Shown: piece after piece, positions 42,862-50,885 of the stretch
Layout: each line of letters opens with the position of its first letter
How positions within the stretch are numbered: the stretch's first letter is position 1
From: Astrobacterium formosum
GTDB taxonomy: Bacteria; Pseudomonadota; Alphaproteobacteria; Rhizobiales; Xanthobacteraceae
Length of the DNA: 54,342 bases
NCBI GenBank assembly: GCA_030848545.1
Contig: JAVDCA010000036.1
Location: 1 to 54,342 of the forward strand
Reading direction: 5' to 3'
Translations under genes and position numbers: made by a program
The notes under the pieces: generated by a model
The model's input: the letters and a program-made list of their open reading frames with translations, nothing else
The model's database searches: none
What the model was told of the DNA's origin: nothing

Positions 42862-43914
42862 ATGTTGAAGTACATGTGCGCTGCCGCCACGCTAGCAACT
42901 TTTGTCAACGTGACAGTTGCTATTGCTCAAACCGATTGCTCAATGGTCCTTACTAGAGCGCTGCGCGAGTACGATATTCAGTCGGATTCCTCTGCTTATC
43001 TAAACTCCACTTTTGACAATCTCTGCACCGCTTCTGGAGAAACTCGAAATCGAACGATCGACATCGGCGTAGAGGCTGTGATCAAAGCCATCCCGATCAA
43101 GTTCACCGGTGGCGCTACTGATGTGCGTACGGCGGCAACCAATTTTTGCAAGACATACAAGGCTGACACCACTGCGACCTCGACATCGTCAAGATACCGC
43201 GAAACGGTCGCTCAGCGAGCATATCAGTCATTCGACAATTGCGTTTCTCTCTCCCAACAAGGAAACCTCGTTACCCACGAAGTTCTGTCTATAGAGAAAG
43301 TGCAGATTTTCCTCCGAGCTGGCATCGCGAAACCCGTAGAACTGCGCGGAGTAGATATGACTCAAAATATCAAATGTTCCGGAGCCGTTGACGGAAAGCT
43401 GGTGACCTATTCTCAAGATACATCAGCGCAAACCGACAAGTCCATGACCATCAACTGCACTCGCGCGCCACGGCAAATGGCAGGTGGAGAGATGGTTTTT
43501 GACGAAGGCACCATCGCTCTGGACATCGCGCTTGGGCGATATGCAATCTTCCTGCCCCGAGACACGAAGCTGAGCGAAGATCAGGCGTCTATATTGAACA
43601 CGACGATATCTGAACTCAGAAGCAACCTTGACCGCGTGGATCGAAGGCAATTAGCTTGTTTTCGAGCAGAAGCTCAATCTCCTATGGGAAGAAACCAATC
43701 CGTAGAGGCTTCCATTCCGTCGGAACATCGGTCCAATTCGATTGTAACTGGTGGCGGCTGCGAAATACCCGCTTTTTACGGGCATTATCCGCCTATCACG
43801 ATCTCCAAGCCAACAGCTATCGGCTGGACGTGCACAGCGAATGACCCCCCCGGTATTCCGCTTAACCTAGCAGTCAAAGCACACGTGATCTACTGCAGAG
43901 TTGCTGAGAAGTGA
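42862..43914 (+). CDS. Unrecognised secreted Cys-rich protein
   Basis: 350 residues with a cleavable signal (MLKYMCAAATLATFVNVTVAIAQ) and strong SD (GGAGGAAGG). Ten cysteines in the mature part suggest disulfides in the periplasm. The C-terminal 60 residues, from GGGCEIPAFYGHYPP through the SKPTAIGWTCTANDP stretch to a closing VIYCRV, resemble a small Cys/Trp module I have seen at the ends of proteobacterial secreted proteins. I cannot name a family. Codon use is AT-richer than the neighbours. It converges on the AAA ATPase gene with only 33 bp between stop codons. Confidence 0.7.
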   Translation: MLKYMCAAATLATFVNVTVAIAQTDCSMVLTRALREYDIQSDSSAYLNSTFDNLCTASGETRNRTIDIGVEAVIKAIPIKFTGGATDVRTAATNFCKTYKADTTATSTSSRYRETVAQRAYQSFDNCVSLSQQGNLVTHEVLSIEKVQIFLRAGIAKPVELRGVDMTQNIKCSGAVDGKLVTYSQDTSAQTDKSMTINCTRAPRQMAGGEMVFDEGTIALDIALGRYAIFLPRDTKLSEDQASILNTTISELRSNLDRVDRRQLACFRAEAQSPMGRNQSVEASIPSEHRSNSIVTGGGCEIPAFYGHYPPITISKPTAIGWTCTANDPPGIPLNLAVKAHVIYCRVAEK

Positions 43915-43947
43915 TCGAAATGTAAATAGGCTATTTCGCTCGGCGGC

Positions 43948-45600
43948 TTAACTATGAGGCTGCAAAGCCTCCATCTGGTCAGTCCCTGCCTGGAGCAACC
44001 CGAGAGAGAGAACGTACTTAGATCGACGGATACGGTCCAGCTCGCTTCGTTTCCAAAAGGGGATCATTGCCAACTCCCTTCGGAGTCGTTCACCGGTGTA
44101 TTGGCTGATGTCGAGCATATAAGCAGTATAGAGCTTCCCAGGTTGTTCTCGAACAGTCGTGCGGGATTCAGCTACGTGCACAAAACGAAGGTCGATAAGC
44201 TCGCCCAACAACGTCGCATCGTTGTCGCCCATCGCGTCTTGCTCAACCAGAAAGCAGTTTACGCTATTCTGAATGCAAAACTGCTGGATTACCGACAGGG
44301 CACGTTCTAGCTGCTCTCGTTCTTCCTGAGTGTCTCGACGAAGTTCGTCCCGCTTTGTCCTGTCATGCTCGCCTGCAGCAACATTGACATCTTCCGCGTT
44401 TACCCGCTCACCTCGATGGGTTCTTCCCCTTTCACGCGCGACTTCGATCGCTTTGCGAAAAATCGTCAAAAAGTCGCGCGCTACCCCTCCGCTGGCAAGT
44501 ACGAGCCGTTCTATCCCGCCGTCGGCCAGGAGCTCGCGATGGCTGCCCAACTCCGCTGAGACTATGATCTGATCCAATATCTCAAGGAGGAAACGCCGGG
44601 CTATTTCATATTTCTCAAGTGTGATGTCGAGTGGAATGTCGTCCCAGTCGTCACCGAGCTTCATGCCGATAGGCGGATTTCCATGCCGATACCAGTCAGT
44701 CCTGTGCCGTATGGACCCTACTTTGAGCCACGCAGACCGCCCCTTCGCGATCCGGTGAAAATAATCCAAAACGTCCGCCTGGACCGTCACCTTTAGATGA
44801 TAGAGATCGTCCAAAAAAATGAAGGCATCCGAGCCAGAAAGCTCCACGATGGCGTCGAATATCTTTTGAAAATCTATAATCTTCCGGTGCAGAAACCCTA
44901 ATTTATTCCGTTTGCTCGTTTCAGTAAGTGCTGCCTTCCGTTGTTGACCATCGGTCTGCTCACTCGACGCTTTGGATTCGAAGGAGGCACCGACTTTTGC
45001 GACTGACGAGGCGATTGAGAGCCCAGCTTGGTCCGACTGCTTGGAGGATCTCCGGGAGTTTGTCGAAAGGGTCACATCGTCTTGATGGACCAAAGCGGCA
45101 TCGTCTTCGCTGTGCAAGAGCTGGGTCAGCGCCCCCACCTCGCTCTTAAGTAGTTTCCTTACTTCTTCAAGTTTCTTCCGGTCTAGCGGGCTACGCTCAG
45201 GACGACCTCCCCACAATCGCTGCCAAAAAGAAGTCTTTGAAGAAGCCGCCGATCCAGCTGTGGCCAGCCATTTATCGAAGGCGTTCAGCGTCTCGATTAA
45301 TATGCTGAGCAGCACGTCCGGGTATTCGTGCTTCTTGAAACCCTCTAGGTCTACGAACGCAGTCGGGATGCGTTTCAATGTTAGATCGGCTTCTGCCTTA
45401 CGAAGCAGAGACGTCTTGCCAGATCCTCGCCGCCCAAAAACGATGTGAGAGCGTCGTGATTTCGCACGCTCGAGCGTACCGCGAGCCGGTTCCACGAAGC
45501 GTCTTGGTGTCTCTCTCGTAGCCCTGGTGGCTTCTTCAACTAATGTGAGAAGGCGATCTACCTTGTCCGTGTTCAGCAACTCGTTGGACTGCTGAGTCAT
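43948..45600 (-). CDS. ORC/CDC6-like AAA ATPase of unknown role
   Basis: A 550-residue P-loop ATPase. Walker A is GRRGSGKT (residues 56-63); Walker B is DAFIFLDDLYHL (about 258-269). Sensor-like residues appear in VGSIRHRTDWYRHG. Between A and B lies a long charged insert (about 115-235) without homology I know. After residue 440 a helical, winged-helix-like C-terminus follows (SVIQQFCIQNSVNCFLVEQ). The protein type is similar to ORC-CDC6 family ATPases found singly in accessory regions, some in defence loci. ATG 45600 has GGAGG eight bases upstream. AT-richer codon use suggests transfer. Confidence 0.75.
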   Translation of the reverse strand: MTQQSNELLNTDKVDRLLTLVEEATRATRETPRRFVEPARGTLERAKSRRSHIVFGRRGSGKTSLLRKAEADLTLKRIPTAFVDLEGFKKHEYPDVLLSILIETLNAFDKWLATAGSAASSKTSFWQRLWGGRPERSPLDRKKLEEVRKLLKSEVGALTQLLHSEDDAALVHQDDVTLSTNSRRSSKQSDQAGLSIASSVAKVGASFESKASSEQTDGQQRKAALTETSKRNKLGFLHRKIIDFQKIFDAIVELSGSDAFIFLDDLYHLKVTVQADVLDYFHRIAKGRSAWLKVGSIRHRTDWYRHGNPPIGMKLGDDWDDIPLDITLEKYEIARRFLLEILDQIIVSAELGSHRELLADGGIERLVLASGGVARDFLTIFRKAIEVARERGRTHRGERVNAEDVNVAAGEHDRTKRDELRRDTQEEREQLERALSVIQQFCIQNSVNCFLVEQDAMGDNDATLLGELIDLRFVHVAESRTTVREQPGKLYTAYMLDISQYTGERLRRELAMIPFWKRSELDRIRRSKYVLSLGLLQAGTDQMEALQPHS

Positions 45601-45834
45601 GGCGCCTGCCTCCAGGGTGTCACAAAAATATAGCACTTATCGGGGGTGCTTAGTAAAGGAATCTGGACTACGTAGGGCCGAATAGGGAAGCGTATTCGCC
45701 GCCTTCTTCGCCTTAACAGTCGGCAGACAACACCTTCGGCTCATCCGCCCTATGCACTACACTTTTCGAGCGCGTACGTTGCTGCCGTAGCGGCTTCGGC
45801 CTATTCTCACGGCCGTAGATGGTCGATCGAAGAG

Positions 45835-46470
45835 ATGCCCATGGTGGTCGCATTCGGCGACATGCGCGCCGACCGGATGTCGGGAAGCGAATTCCGGACC
45901 TTCCAGGAGACGCGTCCCGACCGTGAGCGGTGGGAGCTCATTGGAGGAGTCGCCGTCATGACGGCGCCGCCCACCCTGACCCACAATCAGATCTCCGCCA
46001 ACCTGCAGCGACTTCTCGACTACGCCTTGGACCGACACGATCCTTCGCTCCTGGCCGCCCAGCGGCCAGGAGTCGAACTCGGTGATGGCGATTACAAGCC
46101 GGAGCCGGACATCGCCGTCATCGACGCCACCTATGATCCCGGCCAGAGATTCGTCGACAAGGCCTATCTTCTGGCGGAAGTGGTGTCGGCGAGCGACGAG
46201 ATCACGGTGCCGGGCACGAGCCGCAGATGGGTCGAGGTCAAGCGCGACATCTATCGGGCTCACGAACATTGCCGAGCGGTCTTGATCGTTTCACAGGACC
46301 GCATGGAGGTCACGCTGGATATCAGAAACGGGAACCGGTGGGAGACGTCCGTCCTGACGGGCGGCGGCGCCGAGTTGGCGATTGCGGCGTTTGGTTTGCA
46401 ATGTTCAGTCGCGGAGCTCTACGACAAAACGCCGCTGGTGCCGCGTCCCACGCCGGGGCACCGGGTTTAA
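45835..46470 (+). CDS. Uma2-family PD-(D/E)XK endonuclease-fold protein
   Basis: A 211-residue DUF820/Uma2 protein. The fold signatures are RWELIGGVAVMTAPPTLTHNQISANLQRLL, the metal-binding KPEPDIAVID, and the final acidic motif LLAEVVSASD followed by KRDIYRAHE. These proteins are widespread and often present in variable regions; their physiological role is unclear. ATG 45835 is used, with ATG 45841 close behind. It is followed by a perfect long inverted repeat. Confidence 0.88.
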   Translation: MPMVVAFGDMRADRMSGSEFRTFQETRPDRERWELIGGVAVMTAPPTLTHNQISANLQRLLDYALDRHDPSLLAAQRPGVELGDGDYKPEPDIAVIDATYDPGQRFVDKAYLLAEVVSASDEITVPGTSRRWVEVKRDIYRAHEHCRAVLIVSQDRMEVTLDIRNGNRWETSVLTGGGAELAIAAFGLQCSVAELYDKTPLVPRPTPGHRV

Positions 46471-46473
46471 GCA

Positions 46474-46558
46474 GTAGGATGGGTTGAGCAGCGCGAAACC
46501 CATCATTTGCTCGTGAGGCAAATTTGATGGGTTTCGCTGGCCGCTCAACCCATCCTAC
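46474..46558. repeat. Perfect two-level inverted repeat
   Basis: The outer 15-bp arms GTAGGATGGGTTGAG (46474-46488) and CTCAACCCATCCTAC (46544-46558) are perfect. The inner 13-bp arms GCGAAACCCATCA (46493-46505) and TGATGGGTTTCGC (46525-46537) are also perfect. A degraded relative lies at 47563-47635. This is a mobile-repeat-like palindrome between uma2 and the HigA-type gene. Confidence 0.9.
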
Positions 46559-46576
46559 GCCCTGACAATTCAATCC

Positions 46577-46879
46577 TCACGCTGCGCGCGGCGCGATCTT
46601 GGCGAGCGTATCCGCCATCGCGTCCTCGGCCGTCTCGATGTCGTAGCGGCTCTGAATGTTCATCCAGGACGCGGCCGGCACGCCGAAATAGCGACCGAGC
46701 CGCAGCGCGGTGTCCGCCGTCATCGCCGTCTGCTCGGCCGCGAGCCGTTCGATGCGCGTGCGTGGGACACCGATCGCCTTGGCCAGCGCGTAAGCCGTCA
46801 GCTTCATCGGCACGAGATAGTCCTCGCGCAGGACTTCGCCGGGATGCACCGGCGGCAGCTTCTTCTTTTTGGACGCCAT
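46577..46879 (-). CDS. higA: HigA-family antitoxin, apparently without its toxin
   Basis: A 100-residue XRE-HTH antitoxin of the HigA type: PPVHPGEVLREDYLVPMKLTAYALAKAIGVPRTRIERLAAEQTAMTADTALRLGRYFGVPAASWMNIQSRYD, all hallmark residues. HigB normally lies just upstream. Here the 88 bp upstream hold no HigB frame, though GAT CAC CGG GGC TGA, resembling a HigB C-terminus (DHRG stop), remains before the SD. An orphan regulator or a decayed toxin pair is likely. Confidence 0.9.
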   Translation of the reverse strand: MASKKKKLPPVHPGEVLREDYLVPMKLTAYALAKAIGVPRTRIERLAAEQTAMTADTALRLGRYFGVPAASWMNIQSRYDIETAEDAMADTLAKIAPRAA

Positions 46880-46967
46880 GCTCTGCTCCTGGTCAGCCCC
46901 GGTGATCAGTTTATGATCTTGGACCGGTTCGATTCAAAATCATCGCGATCCAGAGCCACGGCAATTC

Positions 46968-47375
46968 CTACAAGGCCTGCACAATATCAATACTGTTGCC
47001 ATCGGGGTCTTCAATATTGAAAAACCGGAACCCCCAAGGCAAATCTTTCGGAGGTTCTTTCACCTCGACACCCAAGGCCTGGATGCGCGTGTACTCCGCA
47101 TTCGCGTCCGACACGTGAAGTTCGAACCCACGACACGAATTGGATATTCGCGGAGTAAATCCTTCGTCGCGATTGATCACGATGAAGACGGGCTTGTTCT
47201 CGTGTGACGCCGCTTGATTTTCCCCAAACCACATTTCGATACGGCGTGGTCCGCCATGGGAGTCATCCGCGTTCGCCCCTAAAATGGTTCTATAGAAAGT
47301 CACAAGTCTTTCCGGGTTGGCCGAAACAATATTTATACACCTGAGTTTCATCGAAGGGCCGGCTGCCTTGTTCAT
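46968..47375 (-). CDS. VOC (glyoxalase/bleomycin-resistance) family protein
   Basis: A 135-residue single VOC domain: MKLRCINIVSANPERLVTFYRTILGA, the central RRIEMWFGENQ, and FRFFNIEDPDGNSIDIVQ at the end. The NIEDPDGN block marks the C-terminal metal-side beta strands. The role may be isomerase, dioxygenase or resistance protein; it cannot be told. ATG 47375 is used; ATG 47351 (MKLRCINIV) also fits the family start. It is AT-richer than typical genes here. Confidence 0.85.
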   Translation of the reverse strand: MNKAAGPSMKLRCINIVSANPERLVTFYRTILGANADDSHGGPRRIEMWFGENQAASHENKPVFIVINRDEGFTPRISNSCRGFELHVSDANAEYTRIQALGVEVKEPPKDLPWGFRFFNIEDPDGNSIDIVQAL

Positions 47376-47521
47376 AGCGATCCGTCTCGGTCTTTCTGGC
47401 GAAGAGCGTTCATGAGGTGCGCTGTCAGCGGTCACCTCCAAAGCGTTATGGCACGCCGCTCATGGCAGATAAATGCCCTCTCAGACGGCCGCTCGGCATG
47501 CCGAAGAAACCATCTGTCGTA

Positions 47522-47544
47522 CATGATTCATTCTCAGAATCATG
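47522..47544. repeat. Perfect 8-bp-arm palindrome
   Basis: CATGATTC (47522-47529) and GAATCATG (47537-47544) around a 7-base spacer. Possible operator or remnant; upstream of the VOC gene on its strand. Confidence 0.5.
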
Positions 47545-47562
47545 ACCGAACCAGGGGAGCAA

Positions 47563-47635
47563 GGATGGGTTGAACGAAGTGAACCCATCACTTGCTGGCT
47601 GGAAGGTGATGGGCTTCGCCGCCTCTCGACCCAGG
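47563..47635. repeat. Degraded copy of the GGATGGGTTGA inverted repeat
   Basis: GGATGGGTTGA near 47563 with GAACCCATCAC and GTGATGGGCTT inverted inside. It is related to the perfect element at 46474-46558 but has lost its right outer arm. Confidence 0.65.
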
Positions 47636-47660
47636 CTGGTGAGCGGCCGCCGATGCCCTC

Positions 47661-48329
47661 TCACTCCCCCTCCCTCTGCAGCAGCCACCGGTGATACTCC
47701 AGGCCCGTGAAGCGGCGGCGCGAACGAGCGGCGCGCTCGGGGCGCGGCGCGCGGCTCCTGACGAAATCCTCCAGGGCGTCGCCGGGCGCCCGCATGGTGT
47801 CGACGCCGGCGGCGCGCAGGCGCTTCATCGCCTCGCGCGGCGGCGCCTCGACCAGGCCGGCCGCGGACGCCTTGTCGCTCTTGCCGCGCCGGGACCGGCG
47901 GGCGGCGAGTTTGGCGAGCTTCATGAGCTCGAGCGCTTCCGCGAGCTTTTCGAGATCGACGGCGGGCGCCTCCTCCAGCTCGCGCACCGCACGCTCGGCG
48001 AGCACGGCGAGGCGGGCCGCGAGCGTGCGCCGGCGCAGGTTGGCGCTCGCACGCGCGGTCGGGACCGTGTCGGTGGCGCGCGGCGCGAACACAGGCCGCT
48101 GCCAGCCGCCGTCGCGGGTCCAGCGGCAGATACTGGCGCGCGCGACGCCGGTCTTCTTGGCGATCTCGGCGTAGGTCAGCTCGGTCTGTTCGATCAGGCG
48201 GCGCACCTCGGCGACCGTCGCGTCCCGGTGCGGCCGGCGCGTGCCGCGCGGACGCCGGCCGACGACGGCGCGGGGATCGTCCGGTTCGACACGCACGCGC
48301 ATGACGGAGGGGGCGAAGAGGGACCTCAT
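47661..48329 (-). CDS. Small HTH protein of unknown role
   Basis: 222 residues, basic and Arg-rich. A helix-turn-helix is visible at about 41-77 (VRRLIEQTELTYAEIAKKTGVARASICRWTRDGGWQRP), similar to terminase small-subunit or transposase-like HTHs. A long helical stretch (about 100-150, LAARLAVLAERAVRELEEAP) and a basic tail ending FTGLEYHRWLLQREGE follow. No nuclease or ligand domain is seen. TATATT lies about nine bases before the ATG at 48329, so transcription may start very near the start codon. I cannot name a function. Confidence 0.7.
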   Translation of the reverse strand: MRSLFAPSVMRVRVEPDDPRAVVGRRPRGTRRPHRDATVAEVRRLIEQTELTYAEIAKKTGVARASICRWTRDGGWQRPVFAPRATDTVPTARASANLRRRTLAARLAVLAERAVRELEEAPAVDLEKLAEALELMKLAKLAARRSRRGKSDKASAAGLVEAPPREAMKRLRAAGVDTMRAPGDALEDFVRSRAPRPERAARSRRRFTGLEYHRWLLQREGE

Positions 48330-48438
48330 GCTGGGGAATATATACCTACATGGTCAGCCATGCAAGCTGGCCGCAAGGGCGCGCCGGAGAGACGATTTCC
48401 GCGGGGCTCCCCATGACCGCAAAGGCCCCTCACCCCGC

Positions 48439-48464
48439 CCCTCTCCCCGCAGGCGGGGAGAGGG
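48439..48464. repeat. Perfect GC-rich palindrome downstream of cynS
   Basis: CCCTCTCCCCGC, two bases, GCGGGGAGAGGG. It lies 17 bp after the cynS stop and could act as a transcript-end hairpin. Confidence 0.8.
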
Positions 48465-48480
48465 AGAAGAAGGAGCCGTC

Positions 48481-48969
48481 TCACTCCTCCTTGAAGCCGT
48501 AGCCGGGCACGTTGCCGGTGGCGCCGTAATATTTGTACGGCAGGAACTTGCCCGACATGGTGATCTTGACGCGGTCGCCCTTGGGATCGGGCAGGCGCTC
48601 CATGGCCATGTCGAAGTCGATGGCCGACATGATGCCGTCGCCGAACTCTTCCTCGATCAGCGCCTTCCAGGCCGGGCCGTTGACCATCACGAGCTCGTAG
48701 AAGCGGTAGATCAACGGATCGGTGGGCGGCATGGCGACGCCGGCGCCGCGCAGCGGCACCTCGTTGAGCAGCGCGGTCTCGGATTTGGAGAGGCCGAACA
48801 GGTCGGCGGCCTTGGCGGCCTGCGGCTTGGTCAGTTTCATCTGGCCGAGGATGGCGCCGACGATCAGGACCGGCGAATAGCCGCCGATCTCCTCGCAGAT
48901 GTGTTTCCACGTCCAGCCCTTCTCGCGCTTGATGTCCAAGAGTTTTTCGGTCAGGTCGGCACGCGTCAT
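48481..48969 (-). CDS. cynS: Cyanate hydratase (cyanase)
   Basis: Converts cyanate and bicarbonate to ammonia and CO2 in the cytosol. The 162-residue protein has the helical N-terminal domain (MTRADLTEKLLDIKREKGWTWKHICEEIGG). Its C-terminal catalytic domain carries the three active-site residues of the family: Arg and Glu in YRFYELV and Ser in IMSAIDF. It is the last gene of the operon, 31 bp after the ATPase. Coupling to a cyanate/nitrate-type ABC importer indicates cyanate is used as a nitrogen source. Confidence 0.96.
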   Translation of the reverse strand: MTRADLTEKLLDIKREKGWTWKHICEEIGGYSPVLIVGAILGQMKLTKPQAAKAADLFGLSKSETALLNEVPLRGAGVAMPPTDPLIYRFYELVMVNGPAWKALIEEEFGDGIMSAIDFDMAMERLPDPKGDRVKITMSGKFLPYKYYGATGNVPGYGFKEE

Positions 48970-49000
48970 GGCAAAAGGTCCTTTCCGGGTTTCGGTTTGC

Positions 49001-49924
49001 TCAGGTGTTGGCGGCTTCCCGCCCGACGAGGCGCGCCGCGACGCTTTCGCCTGCGGCCGCAAGCGCGCGCTCGGGCACGCCCGGTCGCACCAGCGGCACG
49101 TTGCGGGGGTCGTGCGGGGTGTCCTTCGTATCGTCGGCAAAACTCTTCGAGCGGGTGACCAGGAAGTCGATGATGTGGTTGCGCAGGCCGTAATAGTAGG
49201 GATGGCGGTGGAAGTCGGTGCGCGAACGCTCCTTGGGCAGCGGGTTGTCGACGATTTCGGCCAGCACCGCGCCGGGGCCATTGGTCATGAGGACGATGCG
49301 GTCGGCGAGATAGATCGCCTCATCGACGTCGTGGGTGATCATGAACACGGTCTGGCCGGTCGTCGTGCAGATGCGGCGCACCTCGTCCTGGAGCGTGCCG
49401 CGGGTGAGCGCGTCCAGCGCCGAGAACGGCTCATCCATCAAGAGGATCTTGGGCTCGATCGACAGCGCGCGGGCGATGCCGACGCGCTGCTTCATGCCGC
49501 CGGAGAGTTCGGACGGGTGCTTGTGCTCGGCGCCGGTGAGGCCCACGAGGTCGATGAAGGTCTGGGCATGGGCCTCGACCTCGGCGCGGCGGCGGCGACG
49601 CCATTTGGACGTCACCGCATAGGCGACGTTGCCCATGACGGTGCGCCAGGGCAGGAGCGCGTGGCTCTGGAAGATGACGGCGCGGTCCAGGCTCGGGCCC
49701 TCGATCGCCTGGCCGTCGACGATGACGGCGCCCTCGGATGGCCGGTCGAGGCCGGCCAGGATGTTGAGCACCGTCGTCTTGCCGCAGCCCGAATGGCCGA
49801 TCACGCAGGTGAAGGTGCCGCGCTCCATGCCGAGCCAGAGATCCTCGAACACGGCCGTCGCGCCGCCGCCCGGCGCCGGGTAGCGCTTGGCGATGCCCTC
49901 GATGGAGATGAACCTGTCGGTCAT
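49001..49924 (-). CDS. cynD: Nitrate/cyanate-type ABC transporter ATPase
   Basis: A 307-residue single ABC domain of the SsuB/NrtD type: VIGHSGCGKTTVLNILAGL (Walker A), ELSGGMKQRVGIARAL (signature), ILLMDEPFSALDALTRGTLQ (Walker B) and THDVDEAIYLADRIVLM (switch His). A C-terminal tail of about 50 residues with FHRHPYYYGLRNHIIDFL is typical of the nitrate/cyanate subgroup. ATG 49924 has GGAG eight bases upstream; GTG 49933 would overlap the permease stop. The cyanate assignment rests on the adjacent cynS. Confidence 0.93.
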   Translation of the reverse strand: MTDRFISIEGIAKRYPAPGGGATAVFEDLWLGMERGTFTCVIGHSGCGKTTVLNILAGLDRPSEGAVIVDGQAIEGPSLDRAVIFQSHALLPWRTVMGNVAYAVTSKWRRRRRAEVEAHAQTFIDLVGLTGAEHKHPSELSGGMKQRVGIARALSIEPKILLMDEPFSALDALTRGTLQDEVRRICTTTGQTVFMITHDVDEAIYLADRIVLMTNGPGAVLAEIVDNPLPKERSRTDFHRHPYYYGLRNHIIDFLVTRSKSFADDTKDTPHDPRNVPLVRPGVPERALAAAGESVAARLVGREAANT

Positions 49925-49929
49925 GGCGC

Positions 49930-50769
49930 TCACTCCGGAAAGGTGACGAGCCGCGCCGCCCGCGCCAGAACCTGGTCGAGCACCATCCCGACCACCCCGA
50001 TCAATAATATTGCATTAATTACATTTATAATGGAAAGATTATTCCATTCGTTCCAGACGAAGTAGCCGATGCCGGTGCCGCCGACGAGCATCTCGGCGGC
50101 GACGATGACCAGCCAGGCGATGCCGATCGATATGCGCATGCCGGTGAGGATCGTCGGCGCCGCCGCCGGCAGGATCACCGTGAAGGCCCGCCGCGCGACC
50201 CCGACCTCGAGCGTTCTGGCGACGTTGAGCCACTCCTTGCGCACGCCGACGACGCCGAACGCGGTGTTGATCATCATTGGCCACAGCGAGCAGATGAAGA
50301 TGACGAAGATGGCCGACAACCCGGAATCCTTGATGGTGTAGAGGGCAAGCGGCATCCAGGCGAGCGGCGAGATGGGTTTGAGGATCTGGATGAACGGGTC
50401 GAGCGCCCGGCTCATCAAAGGCGACATGCCGATCAAAAACCCGACCGGCACCGCGACCGCGACGGCGAGGAAATATCCGATCAGAACCCGGCCGAGCGAA
50501 TAGGCGAGCTGGATGCCGACCCCCTTGTCGTTCGGCCCGTTGTCGTAGAACGGCCGCGACAGGTGCTCCAGCAGCTTGGCGCCGACCTCGAGGGGGCCGG
50601 GCATGGCCGATTTGCCCTGCGTCGCGGTCGCCCCCATCAGCTTGGCGTATTCGGGATCCATGGCCTGCGTCGGCCCGGTGCCGCGCACCGCAAGGTGCCA
50701 GGCCGACACGAAGGCGATGAACAGCAGCACCGAGACGACGGCGGCGCGGAAGGAGAGCGAGGAGGTCAT
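49930..50769 (-). CDS. cynB: Nitrate/cyanate-type ABC transporter permease
   Basis: A 279-residue permease of the NrtB/SsuC family with about six helices. It includes VGIQLAYSLGRVLIGYFLAVAVAVPVGFLIG, the KPISPLAWMPLALYTIKDSG stretch and the EAA loop WLNVARTLEVGVARRAFTVILPAAAP. FVWNEWNNLSIINVINAILLIGVVG at the end is typical of the nitrate/cyanate branch. It ends 5 bp before cynD. A palindromic repeat lies in the 116-bp gap to the binding-protein gene upstream. Confidence 0.93.
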   Translation of the reverse strand: MTSSLSFRAAVVSVLLFIAFVSAWHLAVRGTGPTQAMDPEYAKLMGATATQGKSAMPGPLEVGAKLLEHLSRPFYDNGPNDKGVGIQLAYSLGRVLIGYFLAVAVAVPVGFLIGMSPLMSRALDPFIQILKPISPLAWMPLALYTIKDSGLSAIFVIFICSLWPMMINTAFGVVGVRKEWLNVARTLEVGVARRAFTVILPAAAPTILTGMRISIGIAWLVIVAAEMLVGGTGIGYFVWNEWNNLSIINVINAILLIGVVGMVLDQVLARAARLVTFPE

Positions 50770-50845
50770 GGCATGGTCTCCGGCAAATCCGGGTGAAGAG
50801 GCAATTTGGCGACGCACTGGGCTCGAAAAGGGCCCCTCACCCCGG

Positions 50846-50873
50846 CCCTCTCCCCGCAAGCGGAGAGAGGGGG
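50846..50873. repeat. GC-rich palindrome between cynA and cynB
   Basis: CCCTCTCCCCGC, two bases, then an arm GCGGAGAGAGGG with one base altered. It sits inside the operon, like the gcvH-gcvP repeat, and may shape mRNA stability so that more binding protein than permease is made. Confidence 0.75.
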
Positions 50874-50885
50874 AAGGAAGGAACG

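Noticed and set aside
46880-46967. A HigB toxin gene upstream of higA
   Set aside because: The frame matching the HigB end is closed by a stop five codons upstream; only a possible remnant is left.
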